DNA of 64,000 nucleotides, from the NCBI RefSeq assembly GCF_014207935.1, contig NZ_JACHLL010000003.1, positions 74,265-138,264 on the forward strand, given 5' to 3'. Positions within the stretch are counted from its first letter, which is position 1. Each line of letters begins with the position of its first letter. A model generated the notes under the pieces. It searched no databases. It saw only the letters and a list, made by a program, of their open reading frames with translations, and had not been told where the DNA came from. Both the position numbers and the translations under genes were made by a program. Below, piece after piece: positions 55,734 to 64,000 of the stretch. Origin of the DNA: Pseudomonas fluvialis (GTDB lineage Bacteria; Pseudomonadota; Gammaproteobacteria; Pseudomonadales; Pseudomonadaceae).

Positions 55734-55763
55734 CTGCGGCATCGGGTTTGACCGATGCCGCAG
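55734..55763 (-). terminator. Strong hairpin after sdhB (terminator or processing site)
   Basis: Perfect 12-base arms CTGCGGCATCGG and CCGATGCCGCAG enclose a six-base loop, 22 bases after the sdhB stop. On the minus strand it is followed by TCTTAACC rather than a clean T-run, so partial termination or mRNA end protection is more likely than complete termination. Confidence 0.6.
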
Positions 55764-55785
55764 GTATTTCGGGTCATGCGATGAA

Positions 55786-56505
55786 TCAGGTACCGCTTTG
55801 CAGCAGCATGCTGCGCACGTGACCGATCGCCTTGGTCGGGTTGAGACCCTTCGGGCAGACGTTCACGCAGTTCATGATGCCGCGGCAGCGGAACACACTG
55901 AACGGATCGTCCAGCGAGGCCAGGCGCTCGGCAGTCTTGGTGTCACGGCTATCGGCCAGGAAACGGTAGGCCTGCAGCAGTGCAGCGGGACCGAGGAACT
56001 TGTCCGGGTTCCACCAGAACGACGGGCAGCTGGTCGAGCAGCAGGCGCACAGGATGCACTCGTACAGACCGTCCAGTTTCTCGCGCTGTTCCGGGGACTG
56101 CAGACGCTCGATGGCCGGAGCCGGCGTGTCGTTCTGCAGATACGGCTGCACCTTCTCGTATTGCTTGTAGAAGATGCTCATATCGACGACCAGGTCACGA
56201 ATGACCGGCAGCCCCGGCAACGGACGAACCACCAGCTTGTTGCCCTTGACCACCGCCGAAATCGGGGTGATGCAGGCCAGGCCGTTCTTGCCGCTGATGT
56301 TCATGCCATCGGAGCCGCATACGCCTTCACGGCAGGAGCGACGGTAGGAGAAACCTTCGTCCTGCTCTTTGATCAGCGCCAGTACGTCCAGCACCATGAG
56401 GTCCTTGCCATCGATCTCGACGGTGAAGTCCTGCATGAAGGGAGCAGCATCCTGCTCCGGGTTGTAGCGATAAACGCTGACTTGCAATGTCTTACCTAAC
56501 GACAT
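55786..56505 (-). CDS. sdhB: Succinate dehydrogenase iron-sulfur subunit
   Basis: This 239-residue subunit has an N-terminal [2Fe-2S] domain (SCREGVCGSDGMNISG) and two further cluster motifs: CILCACCSTSCPSFW for the [4Fe-4S] cluster, and CRGIMNCVNVCPKGLNP for the remaining cysteines including the [3Fe-4S] site. It transfers electrons from SdhA to ubiquinone. ATG 56505 has AAGGG 8 bases upstream. A GTG at 56514 opens the same frame but lacks a better site. It lies 11 bases after sdhA. Confidence 0.97.
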   Translation of the reverse strand: MSLGKTLQVSVYRYNPEQDAAPFMQDFTVEIDGKDLMVLDVLALIKEQDEGFSYRRSCREGVCGSDGMNISGKNGLACITPISAVVKGNKLVVRPLPGLPVIRDLVVDMSIFYKQYEKVQPYLQNDTPAPAIERLQSPEQREKLDGLYECILCACCSTSCPSFWWNPDKFLGPAALLQAYRFLADSRDTKTAERLASLDDPFSVFRCRGIMNCVNVCPKGLNPTKAIGHVRSMLLQSGT

Positions 56506-56516
56506 ATCGGTCACCC

Positions 56517-58289
56517 TTAATAAGTACGAATCTTGGGTTCAAACGCCGGCACTGTCTTCGGCGCGAAGTTGACGGAACGCTTGGCAACGCGCTTCTCACC
56601 CGGGAAGTACAGGGTGTGGCACAGCCAGTTTTCGTCATCACGCTCTTCGAAGTCTTCACGGGCATGCGCGCCACGGGACTCGGTACGAGTCTCGGCAGCG
56701 ATCGCAGTCGCTTCAGCCACTTCGAGAAGGTTTTGCAGTTCCAGCGCTTCGATACGCGCAGTGTTGAACGCCTGGCTCTTGTCCGCGATCTTGACGGTCG
56801 CGATGCGCTCACGCAGGTCGGCCAGCTGTTTGATGCCCTTCTGCATGTATTCACCGGTACGGAATACACCGAAGTAGTTCTGCATGCACTGTTGCAGCTC
56901 TTTACGCAGCGGTGCCACGTCTTCGCCGCTCTTGCGCTCGTTGACGCCGGACAGACGCTTGAGCGACAGCTCCAGGTCGGTTTCGCTGGCACCGCGGTGC
57001 TCGATACCTTCCTTGAGGGCTTTTTCCAGGTGCAGACCGGCAGCACGACCGAACACCACCAGATCGAGCAGCGAGTTGCCGCCCAGACGGTTGGCACCGT
57101 GTACCGATACACAGGCGACTTCGCCCACGGCGAACAGACCGTCGATGATCTTGTCGTTGCCGTTGGCATCCTGGGTGATGGCCTGGCCATGGATGTTGGT
57201 GGCAACGCCGCCCATCATGTAATGGCAGGTCGGAATCACCGGAACCGGCGCTACAACCGGATCGACGTGGGCAAAGGTCTTGGACAGCTCACAGATGCCC
57301 GGCAGGCGGCTGTGCAGCACATCTTCACCCAAGTGGTCGAGCTTCAGCAGAACATGATCGCCATCCGGGCCACAACCGTTGCCGGCGATGACTTCCTTGA
57401 CCATGGAACGGGCGACCACGTCGCGGCCGGCCAGGTCTTTGGCGTTCGGAGCATAACGCTCCATGAAGCGCTCGCCATGCTTGTTGATCAGGTAGCCACC
57501 CTCGCCGCGGCAACCTTCGGTTACCAGCACGCCGGCACCGGCAATACCGGTTGGGTGGAACTGCCACATTTCGATGTCCTGCACCGGCACGCCGGCACGC
57601 AGGGCCATGCCCACGCCGTCGCCGGTGTTGATCAGGGCATTGGTGGTGGAGGCGTAGATGCGACCGGCACCGCCAGTAGCCAGTACGGTGGCCTTGGAGC
57701 GGATGTAGACGGTTTCACCATTTTCGATGCAGATGGCGATCACGCCCACAACGGCGCCGTCCTGGTTCTTCACCAGATCAACCGCGTACCACTCGTTGAG
57801 GAAAACGGTGCCGTTCTTCAAGTTGGCCTGATACAGGGTGTGCAGCAGCGCATGACCGGTACGGTCAGCCGCGGCGCAGGTACGCGCAGCCTGACCGCCC
57901 TTGCCGAAGTCCTTGGACTGGCCACCGAACGGACGCTGATAGATACGACCCTGCTCGGTACGGGAGAACGGCAGACCCATGTGCTCGAGTTCGAACACGG
58001 CTTCCGGGCCAACGGAACACATGTATTCGATCGCGTCCTGGTCACCGATGTAGTCGGAGCCCTTGACGGTGTCGTACATGTGCCAGCGCCAATCGTCATT
58101 CGGGTCGGCCGAAGCGATGGCACAGGTGATGCCACCCTGGGCAGACACGGTATGGGAACGGGTCGGGAAGACCTTAGTTACCACGGCAGTCTTGTGACCG
58201 GACTGGGACAGCTGCAGGGCTGCGCGCATGCCGGCGCCACCGCCACCGATGATGATGGCGTCGAAATTGAGAGTAGGAATGCTAGCCAT
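56517..58289 (-). CDS. sdhA: Succinate dehydrogenase flavoprotein subunit
   Basis: This 590-residue catalytic subunit has the FAD loop [17 protein letters not shown] and the covalent-FAD His46 ([12 protein letters not shown]). The dicarboxylate-binding region includes FHPTGI and the catalytic Arg region [17 protein letters not shown], then [14 protein letters not shown]. It oxidises succinate to fumarate in the TCA cycle and respiratory chain. Only 3 bases separate it from sdhD. Confidence 0.98.
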   Translation of the reverse strand: MASIPTLNFDAIIIGGGGAGMRAALQLSQSGHKTAVVTKVFPTRSHTVSAQGGITCAIASADPNDDWRWHMYDTVKGSDYIGDQDAIEYMCSVGPEAVFELEHMGLPFSRTEQGRIYQRPFGGQSKDFGKGGQAARTCAAADRTGHALLHTLYQANLKNGTVFLNEWYAVDLVKNQDGAVVGVIAICIENGETVYIRSKATVLATGGAGRIYASTTNALINTGDGVGMALRAGVPVQDIEMWQFHPTGIAGAGVLVTEGCRGEGGYLINKHGERFMERYAPNAKDLAGRDVVARSMVKEVIAGNGCGPDGDHVLLKLDHLGEDVLHSRLPGICELSKTFAHVDPVVAPVPVIPTCHYMMGGVATNIHGQAITQDANGNDKIIDGLFAVGEVACVSVHGANRLGGNSLLDLVVFGRAAGLHLEKALKEGIEHRGASETDLELSLKRLSGVNERKSGEDVAPLRKELQQCMQNYFGVFRTGEYMQKGIKQLADLRERIATVKIADKSQAFNTARIEALELQNLLEVAEATAIAAETRTESRGAHAREDFEERDDENWLCHTLYFPGEKRVAKRSVNFAPKTVPAFEPKIRTY

Positions 58290-58292
58290 GAA

Positions 58293-58661
58293 TCAGATAC
58301 CCCAGAGAATCTGTACGCCCCAGACGAACAGCACGAACATTGCCATGCCGCAGAACGCCTGAACGAGGAAACGCACGCCAGTGGCCCACTTGCCCAGCGC
58401 CATGTGGGTCAGGTAGTCAGTGGTGATGGTCCACATGCCGACCCATGCGTGCACCGCGATGGAGAGCATGGCCAGCAGACTGAAGATGCGCATCCAGTTC
58501 TGGGAGAACAGACCATGCCAGTCGGCATAGGTCACGCCCGGATTGGCTACCAGATAGCCAAGCAGGAAGAGGAAATAAGCCGCGAGAACGACCGCAGAAA
58601 CGCGTTGAGCCATCCAATCGTAGAGACCCGAACGCGAGAAGTTCGTGACGTTGGTTACCAT
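58293..58661 (-). CDS. sdhD: Succinate dehydrogenase membrane anchor SdhD
   Basis: This 122-residue protein has three membrane helices (about residues 16-40, 55-78 and 95-119). It carries the haem/quinone-site segment SIAVHAWVGMWTITTDYL. It anchors SdhAB to the inner membrane with SdhC. Its ATG (58661) lies inside the end of sdhC, overlapping by 7 bases, and gives the usual family length. Confidence 0.96.
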   Translation of the reverse strand: MVTNVTNFSRSGLYDWMAQRVSAVVLAAYFLFLLGYLVANPGVTYADWHGLFSQNWMRIFSLLAMLSIAVHAWVGMWTITTDYLTHMALGKWATGVRFLVQAFCGMAMFVLFVWGVQILWGI

Positions 58662-59041
58662 ACCCACACCCCCACCAGCACGATCAGCACCGCCGAGATG
58701 GCGATGACGAGCTTGGAGCCCAGCTTGCCGCCTTCCAGCGACTCACCGATGCCCATGTCCATGATCAAGTGGCGCACACCGGCCACCAGGTGATACAGCA
58801 GGGCGGACAGAAGGCCCCAGGTCACGAACTTAGCCAGCGGACTGGTCAGGCATTCTTTCACCTGCGCGAAGCCTTCCTCGGACGCCAGCGACTTGTCCAG
58901 TGCATAAAGCAGCACGGCCAGGCCGACGAACAGGATGACACCGGATACGCGGTGCAGAATGGAGGTATAAGCAGTGATCGGGAGTTTGATAGTCCTAAGA
59001 TCTAGGTTTACAGGTCGTTGGCTATTCACGGCTTTTTTCAC
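58655..59041 (-). CDS. sdhC: Succinate dehydrogenase cytochrome b556 subunit SdhC
   Basis: This 128-residue membrane subunit has the conserved N-terminal SQRPVNLDLRTIKLPI. The quinone-site SILHRVSG follows, then the haem-ligand His in LLYHLVAGVRHLIMD, and three helices. The start is taken as GTG at 59041, with GGGG 5 bases upstream. A second in-frame GTG four codons later is an alternative. It is the first gene of the sdhCDAB-sucAB-lpd-sucCD cluster and diverges from gltA. Confidence 0.95.
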   Translation of the reverse strand: MKKAVNSQRPVNLDLRTIKLPITAYTSILHRVSGVILFVGLAVLLYALDKSLASEEGFAQVKECLTSPLAKFVTWGLLSALLYHLVAGVRHLIMDMGIGESLEGGKLGSKLVIAISAVLIVLVGVWVW

Positions 59042-59160
59042 ACTGAGGCCCCAATACCGCAGGGCAAGTTGTCGGGAAGTGCACTGGTCAGGTACCCCTT
59101 CACCAAGGGAGTGCTGCCAACCATAGACAGGGGCAGAATCCCGCCTACGGTCGGTGGTCG

Positions 59161-59189
59161 AGTATAGACAGTTAGCCAGCTAATAACAA
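59161..59189 (-). promoter_or_regulatory. Sigma-70 promoter of the sdh operon
   Basis: On the minus strand TTGTTA (59189-59184) and TATACT (59166-59161) are separated by 17 bases. They match the consensus hexamers at 4 of 6 and 5 of 6. The predicted leader is about 110 bases before the sdhC start, long enough for post-transcriptional control. Confidence 0.65.
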
Positions 59190-59303
59190 CGCGACAACCC
59201 CTCCCTAAAAGCGGATTGCGCGGGCTAAAAAAATGGCGTATTAGCCGCCTTTTCTGTTCAATTTTTTGCACGCAAACCCTTCTGCCGCCTGGGTTTTCGC
59301 AAA

Positions 59304-59331
59304 TTGACATTAATTTTTATGGCTCTATAGT
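59304..59331 (+). promoter_or_regulatory. Sigma-70 promoter of gltA
   Basis: TTGACA (59304-59309) is a perfect -35. TATAGT (59326-59331) matches the -10 at 5 of 6, with a 16-base AT-rich spacer. Transcription should begin near 59338, about 50 bases before the gltA ATG. AGGAGG at 59380-59385 is the ribosome site. Confidence 0.82.
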
Positions 59332-59389
59332 GTCGCCAGCCCTGCGTGGGGGGCAGTCAGATGATTTCAAGCATTAATTAGGAGGCCAC

Positions 59390-60679
59390 ATGGCTGACAA
59401 AAAAGCGCAGTTGATCATCGAGGGCGCTGCCCCCGTCGAACTGCCCGTTCTGAGTGGCACCGTGGGGCCGGACGTGATCGATGTGCGTGGCCTGACCGCT
59501 ACCGGTCACTTCACTTTTGACCCGGGCTTCATGTCCACCGCCTCCTGCGAGTCGAAGATCACCTACATCGACGGTGACAAGGGCATCCTGCTGCACCGCG
59601 GCTACCCGATCGAGCAACTAGCTGAAAGCTCCGACTACCTGGAGACCTGCTACCTGCTGCTCAACGGCGAACTGCCGAACGCCGCGCAGAAAGAGAAGTT
59701 CGTCAGCACCATCAAGAACCACACCATGGTTCACGAGCAGCTCAAGAGCTTCTTCAACGGCTTCCGCCGTGACGCCCACCCGATGGCGATCATGTGTGGC
59801 GTAGTCGGCGCCCTCTCCGCCTTCTACCACGACTCCCTGGACATCAATAATCCGCAGCACCGCGAAATCTCCGCGATGCGCCTGATTGCCAAGATCCCGA
59901 CCATCGCCGCCATGGCTTATAAGTACTCCACTGGCCAGCCGATGATGTATCCGCGCAACGACCTGAACTACGCGGAAAACTTCCTGCACATGATGTTCAA
60001 CACCCCGTGCGAGATCAAACCGATCAGCCCGGTACTGTCCAAGGCCATGGACCGCATCTTCGTCCTGCACGCCGACCATGAGCAGAACGCGTCGACCTCC
60101 ACCGTACGCCTGGCTGGCTCCTCCGGTGCCAACCCGTTCGCCTGTATCGCTTCCGGCATTGCCGCGCTCTGGGGCCCGGCTCACGGCGGCGCCAACGAGG
60201 CTGTTCTGACCATGCTGGACGAGATCGGCAGTGTCGAGAACATCGACAAGTTCATCGCCAAGGCCAAGGACAAGAACGATCCGTTCAAGCTGATGGGCTT
60301 CGGTCACCGCGTTTACAAGAACCGTGACCCGCGCGCCACTGTGATGAAGAAGACCTGCGACGAAGTGCTGGCCGAACTGGGCATCAAGAACGACCCGCAG
60401 CTGCAGCTGGCCATGCGCCTGGAAGAGATCGCCCTCACCGATCCGTACTTCAAGGAACGCAACCTGTACCCGAACGTCGACTTCTACTCGGGCATCATCC
60501 TCAAGGCGATCGGCATTCCGACCAGCATGTTCACCGTGATCTTCGCCCTGGCTCGCACCGTCGGCTGGATCTCGCACTGGAAGGAAATGCTCTCCAGCCC
60601 GTACAAGATTGGCCGCCCGCGCCAGCTGTACACCGGCTACGAGCAGCGCAACTACGTCAAGGTGGAAGAGCGCAACTAA
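59390..60679 (+). CDS. gltA: Type II citrate synthase
   Basis: This 429-residue enzyme condenses acetyl-CoA with oxaloacetate. Active-site regions are [20 protein letters not shown] (His of HADHEQN), [16 protein letters not shown] (His and Arg) and the catalytic-Asp region NVDFYSG. Its length and N-terminal domain ([20 protein letters not shown]) are those of the hexameric, NADH-regulated Gram-negative type. It diverges from sdhC and is followed by a strong terminator. Confidence 0.98.
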   Translation: MADKKAQLIIEGAAPVELPVLSGTVGPDVIDVRGLTATGHFTFDPGFMSTASCESKITYIDGDKGILLHRGYPIEQLAESSDYLETCYLLLNGELPNAAQKEKFVSTIKNHTMVHEQLKSFFNGFRRDAHPMAIMCGVVGALSAFYHDSLDINNPQHREISAMRLIAKIPTIAAMAYKYSTGQPMMYPRNDLNYAENFLHMMFNTPCEIKPISPVLSKAMDRIFVLHADHEQNASTSTVRLAGSSGANPFACIASGIAALWGPAHGGANEAVLTMLDEIGSVENIDKFIAKAKDKNDPFKLMGFGHRVYKNRDPRATVMKKTCDEVLAELGIKNDPQLQLAMRLEEIALTDPYFKERNLYPNVDFYSGIILKAIGIPTSMFTVIFALARTVGWISHWKEMLSSPYKIGRPRQLYTGYEQRNYVKVEERN

Positions 60680-60700
60680 GCGCCCTTTCCTTCGACATGA

Positions 60701-60726
60701 AAAACGGGAGCCTCGGCTCCCGTTTT
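60701..60726. terminator. Bidirectional terminator after gltA
   Basis: A 12-base stem AAAACGGGAGCC/GGCTCCCGTTTT (the innermost pairs probably open as loop) has a following T-run, between gltA and the convergent START-domain gene. Confidence 0.92.
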
Positions 60727-60740
60727 TTATTGCCTGTCGT

Positions 60741-61349
60741 TCAGCGCTTTTCGGCAAGCGCGCGCAACTTCTCCAAGGTCAGGTACGGCGCATCGACCAC
60801 GAAGCTGTTGGCCAGCCAGGAGGGAATGCTGCCGCCCGGCTCGGTATGTACCTGATAGAGCGCCTCAACCTGGCCATCGGCCTTTGGCGTGAACTTCCAG
60901 ATGCCCTCGACCTTGCTCACCCGCACAAAGCCCTTCTCTTCCGGCACGTAGGTCGGCACGCCCTTGAGGTGACGAGTGATGCTGCCGTCAGTGCCTTCCT
61001 CTGTCGTGACCTCCATGACTGAATCACGCGGCGTCACCGGCCAGGGCGTATTGAAGCGCGTGTAGGTCCAGTGCTTGTCGCCTTCGGCCTTCAGCGACTT
61101 CTGCTCACGGCACTCGTGAATCCAGGCACAGGAGCCTGCCACGTCTTCCTGCAGTTTGCGCAGGCTGGCCATGTCAGCCTTGATCAGCGTAACGCCGCGA
61201 TAGGCCTTGTACTTAGATCCCGGCACGCTGTTGAGGTAGACCTGAATGCCATCCTCATCCTTGGCCAGCTTCCACTCTTCAGCCTGTGCACCAGCGGCAG
61301 CCAGAACCAGCACCGCACAAGCGGCGGAGACACCACGCAACATTCCCAT
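60741..61349 (-). CDS. START-domain (SRPBCC) exported protein
   Basis: This 202-residue protein has a Sec signal peptide (MGMLRGVSAACAVLVLAAAGAQA). The START-type lipid-binding fold is recognisable by EWKLAKDEDGIQVYLNSVPGS, the mid-protein TYTRFNTPWPVTPRDSVME and PTYVPEEKGFVRVSKVEG. It probably binds a hydrophobic ligand in the periplasm. The ligand is unknown. GAGGAG lies 7 bases before the chosen ATG. It is downstream of the YkgJ-like gene by 54 bases. Confidence 0.88.
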   Translation of the reverse strand: MGMLRGVSAACAVLVLAAAGAQAEEWKLAKDEDGIQVYLNSVPGSKYKAYRGVTLIKADMASLRKLQEDVAGSCAWIHECREQKSLKAEGDKHWTYTRFNTPWPVTPRDSVMEVTTEEGTDGSITRHLKGVPTYVPEEKGFVRVSKVEGIWKFTPKADGQVEALYQVHTEPGGSIPSWLANSFVVDAPYLTLEKLRALAEKR

Positions 61350-61403
61350 CAACCCACTCCTCACAAAAACCATTATTCGGTCGAATCGTTCCATCCGACC
61401 GTA

Positions 61404-61658
61404 CTAAATCGCCGTTGCCTGTTCCAGCCAGCCAAGGAGGCGAAGCGCCTCCTCACGTGAGCCACCACAGACCATCTCGTCAGGCTTGAATCCGAGACAC
61501 ACCGCAGGTCGCTCCGGCAAGCCGAACAGGCGACAAAAGTCCCTCTCATCCAGCTGCACGCATCGCTCACCCGCCGCCTTGCCATTGGGCATTCCGGGAA
61601 TGGGTGAACTGATGGAGGGAGCAATGCAGCAAGCCCCACAGCCAGCACGACACTCCAT
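61404..61658 (-). CDS. YkgJ-family cysteine-cluster protein
   Basis: This 84-residue protein has the zinc/iron-chelating motif ECRAGCGACC at its N-terminus and further cysteines (ERCVQLD, FCRLFG, AVCLGF, MVCGG), the CxxxCxxCC arrangement of the YkgJ/UPF0153 family. The function is unknown, and metal binding is predicted. The ATG at 61658 has GGGAGG 5 bases upstream. The longer frame to 61709 adds residues with no family resemblance. Confidence 0.88.
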   Translation of the reverse strand: MECRAGCGACCIAPSISSPIPGMPNGKAAGERCVQLDERDFCRLFGLPERPAVCLGFKPDEMVCGGSREEALRLLGWLEQATAI

Positions 61659-61794
61659 GAAAACCTCCCACATCATCGAAGGGCGGCGATAGTAACGCCA
61701 ACACCGCACGGGCGGCAGCCCTGCTACTCAGATTGCCCTTGGCGCATGACCGCCAGCTGATTAGGCTTGCCGTTTTTCCCTGCGAGAACCCGCC

Positions 61795-62136
61795 ATGCCG
61801 GTCTGGATGCAAACCGCCGCCCTGCTCTGTCTGTCCAATCTGTTCATGACTTTCGCCTGGTACGGCCACCTCAAGACCCTCGGCAGCAAGCCCTGGTATA
61901 TCGCCGCTCTGATCTGCTGGGGCATCGCCCTGTTCGAATACCTGATCATGGTGCCGGCCAACCGCATCGGCTACACCGAACTGTCGGTTGGCCAGCTGAA
62001 GATCATGCAGGAAGTCATCACCCTGGCGATCTTCGTGCCCTTCAGCGTGCTGTACATGCAGCAGCCGCTGAAACTGGACTACCTATGGGCCGGTTTATGC
62101 CTGCTCGGCGCGGTGTACTTCATCTTCCGCAGCTGA
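61795..62136 (+). CDS. DUF486 (DMT-like) membrane protein
   Basis: This 113-residue protein has four membrane helices (about residues 6-22, 34-54, 66-85 and 94-111). The DUF486 motifs are LSNLFMTFAWYGHLK, FEYLIMVPANRIGY and LSVGQLKIMQE. It resembles half-size drug/metabolite transporter-like proteins, but no substrate is known. Its stop is one base from the end of the convergent reductase gene. Confidence 0.9.
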   Translation: MPVWMQTAALLCLSNLFMTFAWYGHLKTLGSKPWYIAALICWGIALFEYLIMVPANRIGYTELSVGQLKIMQEVITLAIFVPFSVLYMQQPLKLDYLWAGLCLLGAVYFIFRS

Positions 62137-62137
62137 A

Positions 62138-63010
62138 TCAGGCCTTGCGCTTGAGCCGGGCAATCAGGCTGGAGGTATCCCAGCGCCCGCCACCCATGGC
62201 CTGCACATCGGCGTAAAACTGATCGACCAGCGCCGTCACCGGCAACTGCGCGCCATTGCCGCGCGCCTCGTCGAGGACGATGGCAAAGTCCTTGCGCATC
62301 CAGTCGACGGCAAAGCCGAAGTCGAATTTGCCCGCCAACATGGTCTGGTGCCGATGCTCCAGCTGCCAGGACTGCGCCGCGCCCTTGCTGATAACCTCCA
62401 TCGCCGCCTCGGCATCCAGGCCGGCGCACTGGGCAAAATGCAGCGCCTCGGAAAGCCCCTGAAGCAACCCGCCGATGCAGATCTGATTGACCATCTTGGT
62501 CAGTTGACCGCTGCCCACCGGGCCCATCAGACGACTCATCCGCGCATAGCTGTCGATGACCGGCTCAGCTCGCTGAAAGAACACCGCTTCACCGCCCACC
62601 ATGATGGTCAGCAGGCCATTCTCTGCGCCGGCCTGACCGCCGGAAACCGGCGCATCGAGAAAACCCACCTCGCGCTCGGCGGCCTGCACCGCCAGCTCGC
62701 GGGCGACATCGGCCGATGCGGTGGTGTGATCCACCAGAATGCTGCCGGCCGCCATGCCGGCCAAAGCCCCCTCAGCGCCCAGCACCACCTGGCGCAGATC
62801 ATCGTCATTGCCGACACACACCATCACCAGCTCGACGCCCAACGCCGCCTCACGCGGCGTGGCAGCGATCTCGCCACCGTACTGCTCCTGCCACTGCAGT
62901 GCTCGTGCCGTGGTGCGGTTGTACACCGTCACCTCATGCCCCTGACAGGCCAGGTGCCCCGCCATCGGGTAACCCATGACGCCCAGCCCGATAAATGCCA
63001 CCTTAGCCAT
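62138..63010 (-). CDS. 3-hydroxyisobutyrate dehydrogenase family NAD(P)-dependent oxidoreductase
   Basis: This 290-residue beta-hydroxyacid dehydrogenase has the nucleotide loop FIGLGVMGYPMAGHL. The substrate loop is DAPVSGGQAGAENG (from residue 119), and the catalytic Lys172 lies in GQLTKMVNQ. FAVDWMRKDFAIVLDEA is conserved. The exact substrate (3-hydroxyisobutyrate, tartronate semialdehyde, glyoxylate or succinic semialdehyde type) cannot be set from the sequence. No pathway partner is adjacent. It diverges from the exonuclease gene. Confidence 0.9.
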   Translation of the reverse strand: MAKVAFIGLGVMGYPMAGHLACQGHEVTVYNRTTARALQWQEQYGGEIAATPREAALGVELVMVCVGNDDDLRQVVLGAEGALAGMAAGSILVDHTTASADVARELAVQAAEREVGFLDAPVSGGQAGAENGLLTIMVGGEAVFFQRAEPVIDSYARMSRLMGPVGSGQLTKMVNQICIGGLLQGLSEALHFAQCAGLDAEAAMEVISKGAAQSWQLEHRHQTMLAGKFDFGFAVDWMRKDFAIVLDEARGNGAQLPVTALVDQFYADVQAMGGGRWDTSSLIARLKRKA

Positions 63011-63160
63011 CGGTCACTCCTCCGTTCGCAATGCTGCGAGCCTAGGTGCTGTTGGCGTTTTCGCGCAAGCCGCGTTACCGGTACAAGGCCTGCCCCGGCG
63101 ACACGGTTTGCTCGCCATGAAAAGCCCCTCCATACTGCAGCGACTGTCATGGAGGACGCT

Positions 63161-63718
63161 ATGTCGCACTGGCTTGTGATCGATCTGGAAGCCACCACCG
63201 AAGAAGGCGGCTGGCCACTGGAGGAAATGGAAATCATCGAAATCGGCGCCAGCCTGGTCGACAGCAATGGCCGCGAGCTGGATCACTTCCAGCGTTTCGT
63301 CTGCCCCCAGCGACGCCCTCTGCTCACCAGTTTCTGCCGTCAACTCACCCATATCCAGCAGGCCCAGATCGACGGTGCCGAACGCTTTGCCGTGGTCTGG
63401 GCCAGCTTCGAGCAGTGGCTCGCTCCGCACCTTCCACGTCTGGCCGGCTGGCTCAGCTGGGGTGACTATGACCGCCGGCAGATTGCTCAGGAGTGCCGAC
63501 AGCACCAGCTCGACAGCGCCTTCCTGCAGATCCCTCATTACAATCTCAAGCAGTGCTTTGCCGAAAGCCGCCAGTTGAAGCGCCAAGTCGGTCTGAATAC
63601 CGCCTTGCAACTGGCCGGCCTGCACTTTCAGGGCACCCAGCACCGCGCCCTGGAAGACGCCCGCAACACCGCGCGCCTGCTGCCCCTGACCCGCCTGACG
63701 GAGCGCCCACTGGCCTAG
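63161..63718 (+). CDS. DEDDh 3'-5' exonuclease
   Basis: This 185-residue RNase T/DnaQ-fold nuclease has exonuclease motif [11 protein letters not shown] (Asp8, Glu10), with the acidic [10 protein letters not shown] following. Motif II lies in the [15 protein letters not shown] region, and motif III is [14 protein letters not shown] with the DEDDh His and Asp. It is a short, single-domain member of the type sometimes annotated as an inhibitor-of-KinA or exonuclease homologue. GGAGG lies 5 bases before the ATG. The longer frame extending back to 62348 is antisense to the reductase gene. Confidence 0.88.
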   Translation: MSHWLVIDLEATTEEGGWPLEEMEIIEIGASLVDSNGRELDHFQRFVCPQRRPLLTSFCRQLTHIQQAQIDGAERFAVVWASFEQWLAPHLPRLAGWLSWGDYDRRQIAQECRQHQLDSAFLQIPHYNLKQCFAESRQLKRQVGLNTALQLAGLHFQGTQHRALEDARNTARLLPLTRLTERPLA

Positions 63719-63724
63719 TGACTG

Positions 63725-63760
63725 GGGCAGCCGGCTTGGGCATACTGGCCGCCCTTTTTT
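63725..63760 (+). terminator. Imperfect terminator after the exonuclease gene
   Basis: GGGCAGCCGG pairs imperfectly with CTGGCCGCCC (two mismatches), followed by six T residues at 63755-63760. The position between the exonuclease stop and ppnP supports a rho-independent terminator. Confidence 0.5.
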
Positions 63761-63782
63761 AACCCCCTTCCGAGGAATCCCC

Positions 63783-64000
63783 ATGTTCAAGGTCAACGAG
63801 TACTTCGACGGCACCGTCAAATCCATCGCCTTCGGCATGAGCGAAGGCCCGGCCACCATCGGCGTGATGGCCCCGGGCGAGTACGAGTTCGGCACCAGCC
63901 AACTGGAAGTCATGCACGTGGTTGCCGGCGCCCTGACCGTCAAGCTGCCGGGCAGCGACAGCTGGGAAACCTTCGCCGCCGGCAGCAAGTTCACCGTGCC
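63783..64000 (+). CDS. ppnP: Pyrimidine/purine nucleoside phosphorylase PpnP (partial, C-terminus off right edge)
   Basis: The first 72 residues match the small cupin-fold PpnP/YaiE (DUF1255) family: [17 protein letters not shown], then [20 protein letters not shown] and [20 protein letters not shown]. PpnP cleaves nucleosides with phosphate to bases and ribose-1-phosphate. The family length is about 93 residues, so roughly 20 are missing. GAGGA lies 6 bases before the ATG. Confidence 0.92.
   Translation, partial: MFKVNEYFDGTVKSIAFGMSEGPATIGVMAPGEYEFGTSQLEVMHVVAGALTVKLPGSDSWETFAAGSKFTV

Larger units (their letters stand above)
59042..59389. other. Divergent control region between sdhC and gltA
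   Basis: This 348-base gap carries no gene I can support. The sdh side holds a promoter at 59161-59189 and a leader of about 110 bases. The gltA side holds a near-consensus promoter at 59304-59331 in an AT-rich block. The 59190-59303 stretch is AT-rich, with runs such as CTAAAAAAATGG, and may bind regulators, but I see no clear operator. A 90-codon minus-strand frame across it lacks a ribosome site and similarity. Confidence 0.7.

Noticed and set aside
56487..58793. 768-codon plus-strand open frame across sdhA and sdhD
   Set aside because: It runs antisense through two well-recognised genes and across their boundary, so it cannot be a real gene.
59038..59310. 90-codon minus-strand frame in the sdhC-gltA gap
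   Set aside because: There is no ribosome site, it overlaps both promoters, and it ends inside the sdhC start region.

Overview
The window is GC-rich (by eye about 62-65%) chromosomal DNA from a gamma-proteobacterium, almost certainly a Pseudomonas (P. aeruginosa / P. mendocina-like lineage). The evidence is protein similarity recalled from memory (TgpA, KdpD, FabA/FabB, HtpG, SdhABCD, SucABCD, GltA) and a gene order from gltA to kdp that resembles the P. aeruginosa PA1575-PA1637 region. No rRNA, tRNA, CRISPR array, prophage or full insertion sequence was seen. One short inverted-repeat (MITE-like) element is present.

Layout. 1-3569 (minus): a tgpA / DUF58 / MoxR-ATPase operon, with tgpA cut by the left edge. 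3706-5065: a small lipoprotein gene diverging from a patatin-like phospholipase. 5087-12935 (minus): a complete potassium-uptake operon kdpFABC with the kdpDE two-component genes. 13204-15818 (plus): an OmpR-type regulator, a histidine kinase with a very short proline-rich periplasmic loop, and a four-EF-hand protein. Tandem 11-bp repeats lie upstream of both the regulator and the EF-hand gene. 15870-24726 (minus): an AI-2E family permease, a DUF4892 protein, a GST, two alpha/beta hydrolases, a thioesterase and an acyl-CoA ligase (the last five probably one operon behind a palindromic operator), then sixA, a DUF4389 protein, the MITE-like element and gpsA. 24936-28764 (plus): a hybrid sensor kinase followed by fabA-fabB. 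28827-32886 (minus): the DUF1329 / DUF1302 outer-membrane pair, the barrel gene being visibly lower in GC, and a DUF3859 protein. 33062-33689 (plus): a DUF2892 membrane protein and an OsmC protein behind a perfect Anr/FNR box. 33693-38377 (minus): an HD-GYP response regulator and a giant MHYT-PAS hybrid kinase. 38516-43497 (minus): htpG behind a consensus heat-shock promoter, a membrane protein of unknown function, two thioesterases and a DUF599 protein. 43625-45604 (plus): a ceramidase-like lipoprotein whose recalled catalytic serine position is alanine. 45609-47570 (minus): a chemoreceptor with a FliA-type promoter.

47692-59041 (minus) is the central TCA cluster sdhCDAB-sucAB-lpd-sucCD, closed by a strong terminator, with gltA diverging from it at 59390. 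The right end holds a START-domain protein, a YkgJ-type cysteine-cluster protein, a DUF486 protein, a 3-hydroxyisobutyrate-dehydrogenase family reductase, a DEDDh exonuclease and the start of ppnP.

Most of the window is ordinary core genome. The least explained parts are the EF-hand/two-component locus with its repeated operators, the Anr-controlled DUF2892-OsmC pair with an extra palindrome, the acyl-CoA ligase operon operator, the ceramidase-like protein with an altered active site, and the inverted-repeat element that supplies the gpsA stop codon.
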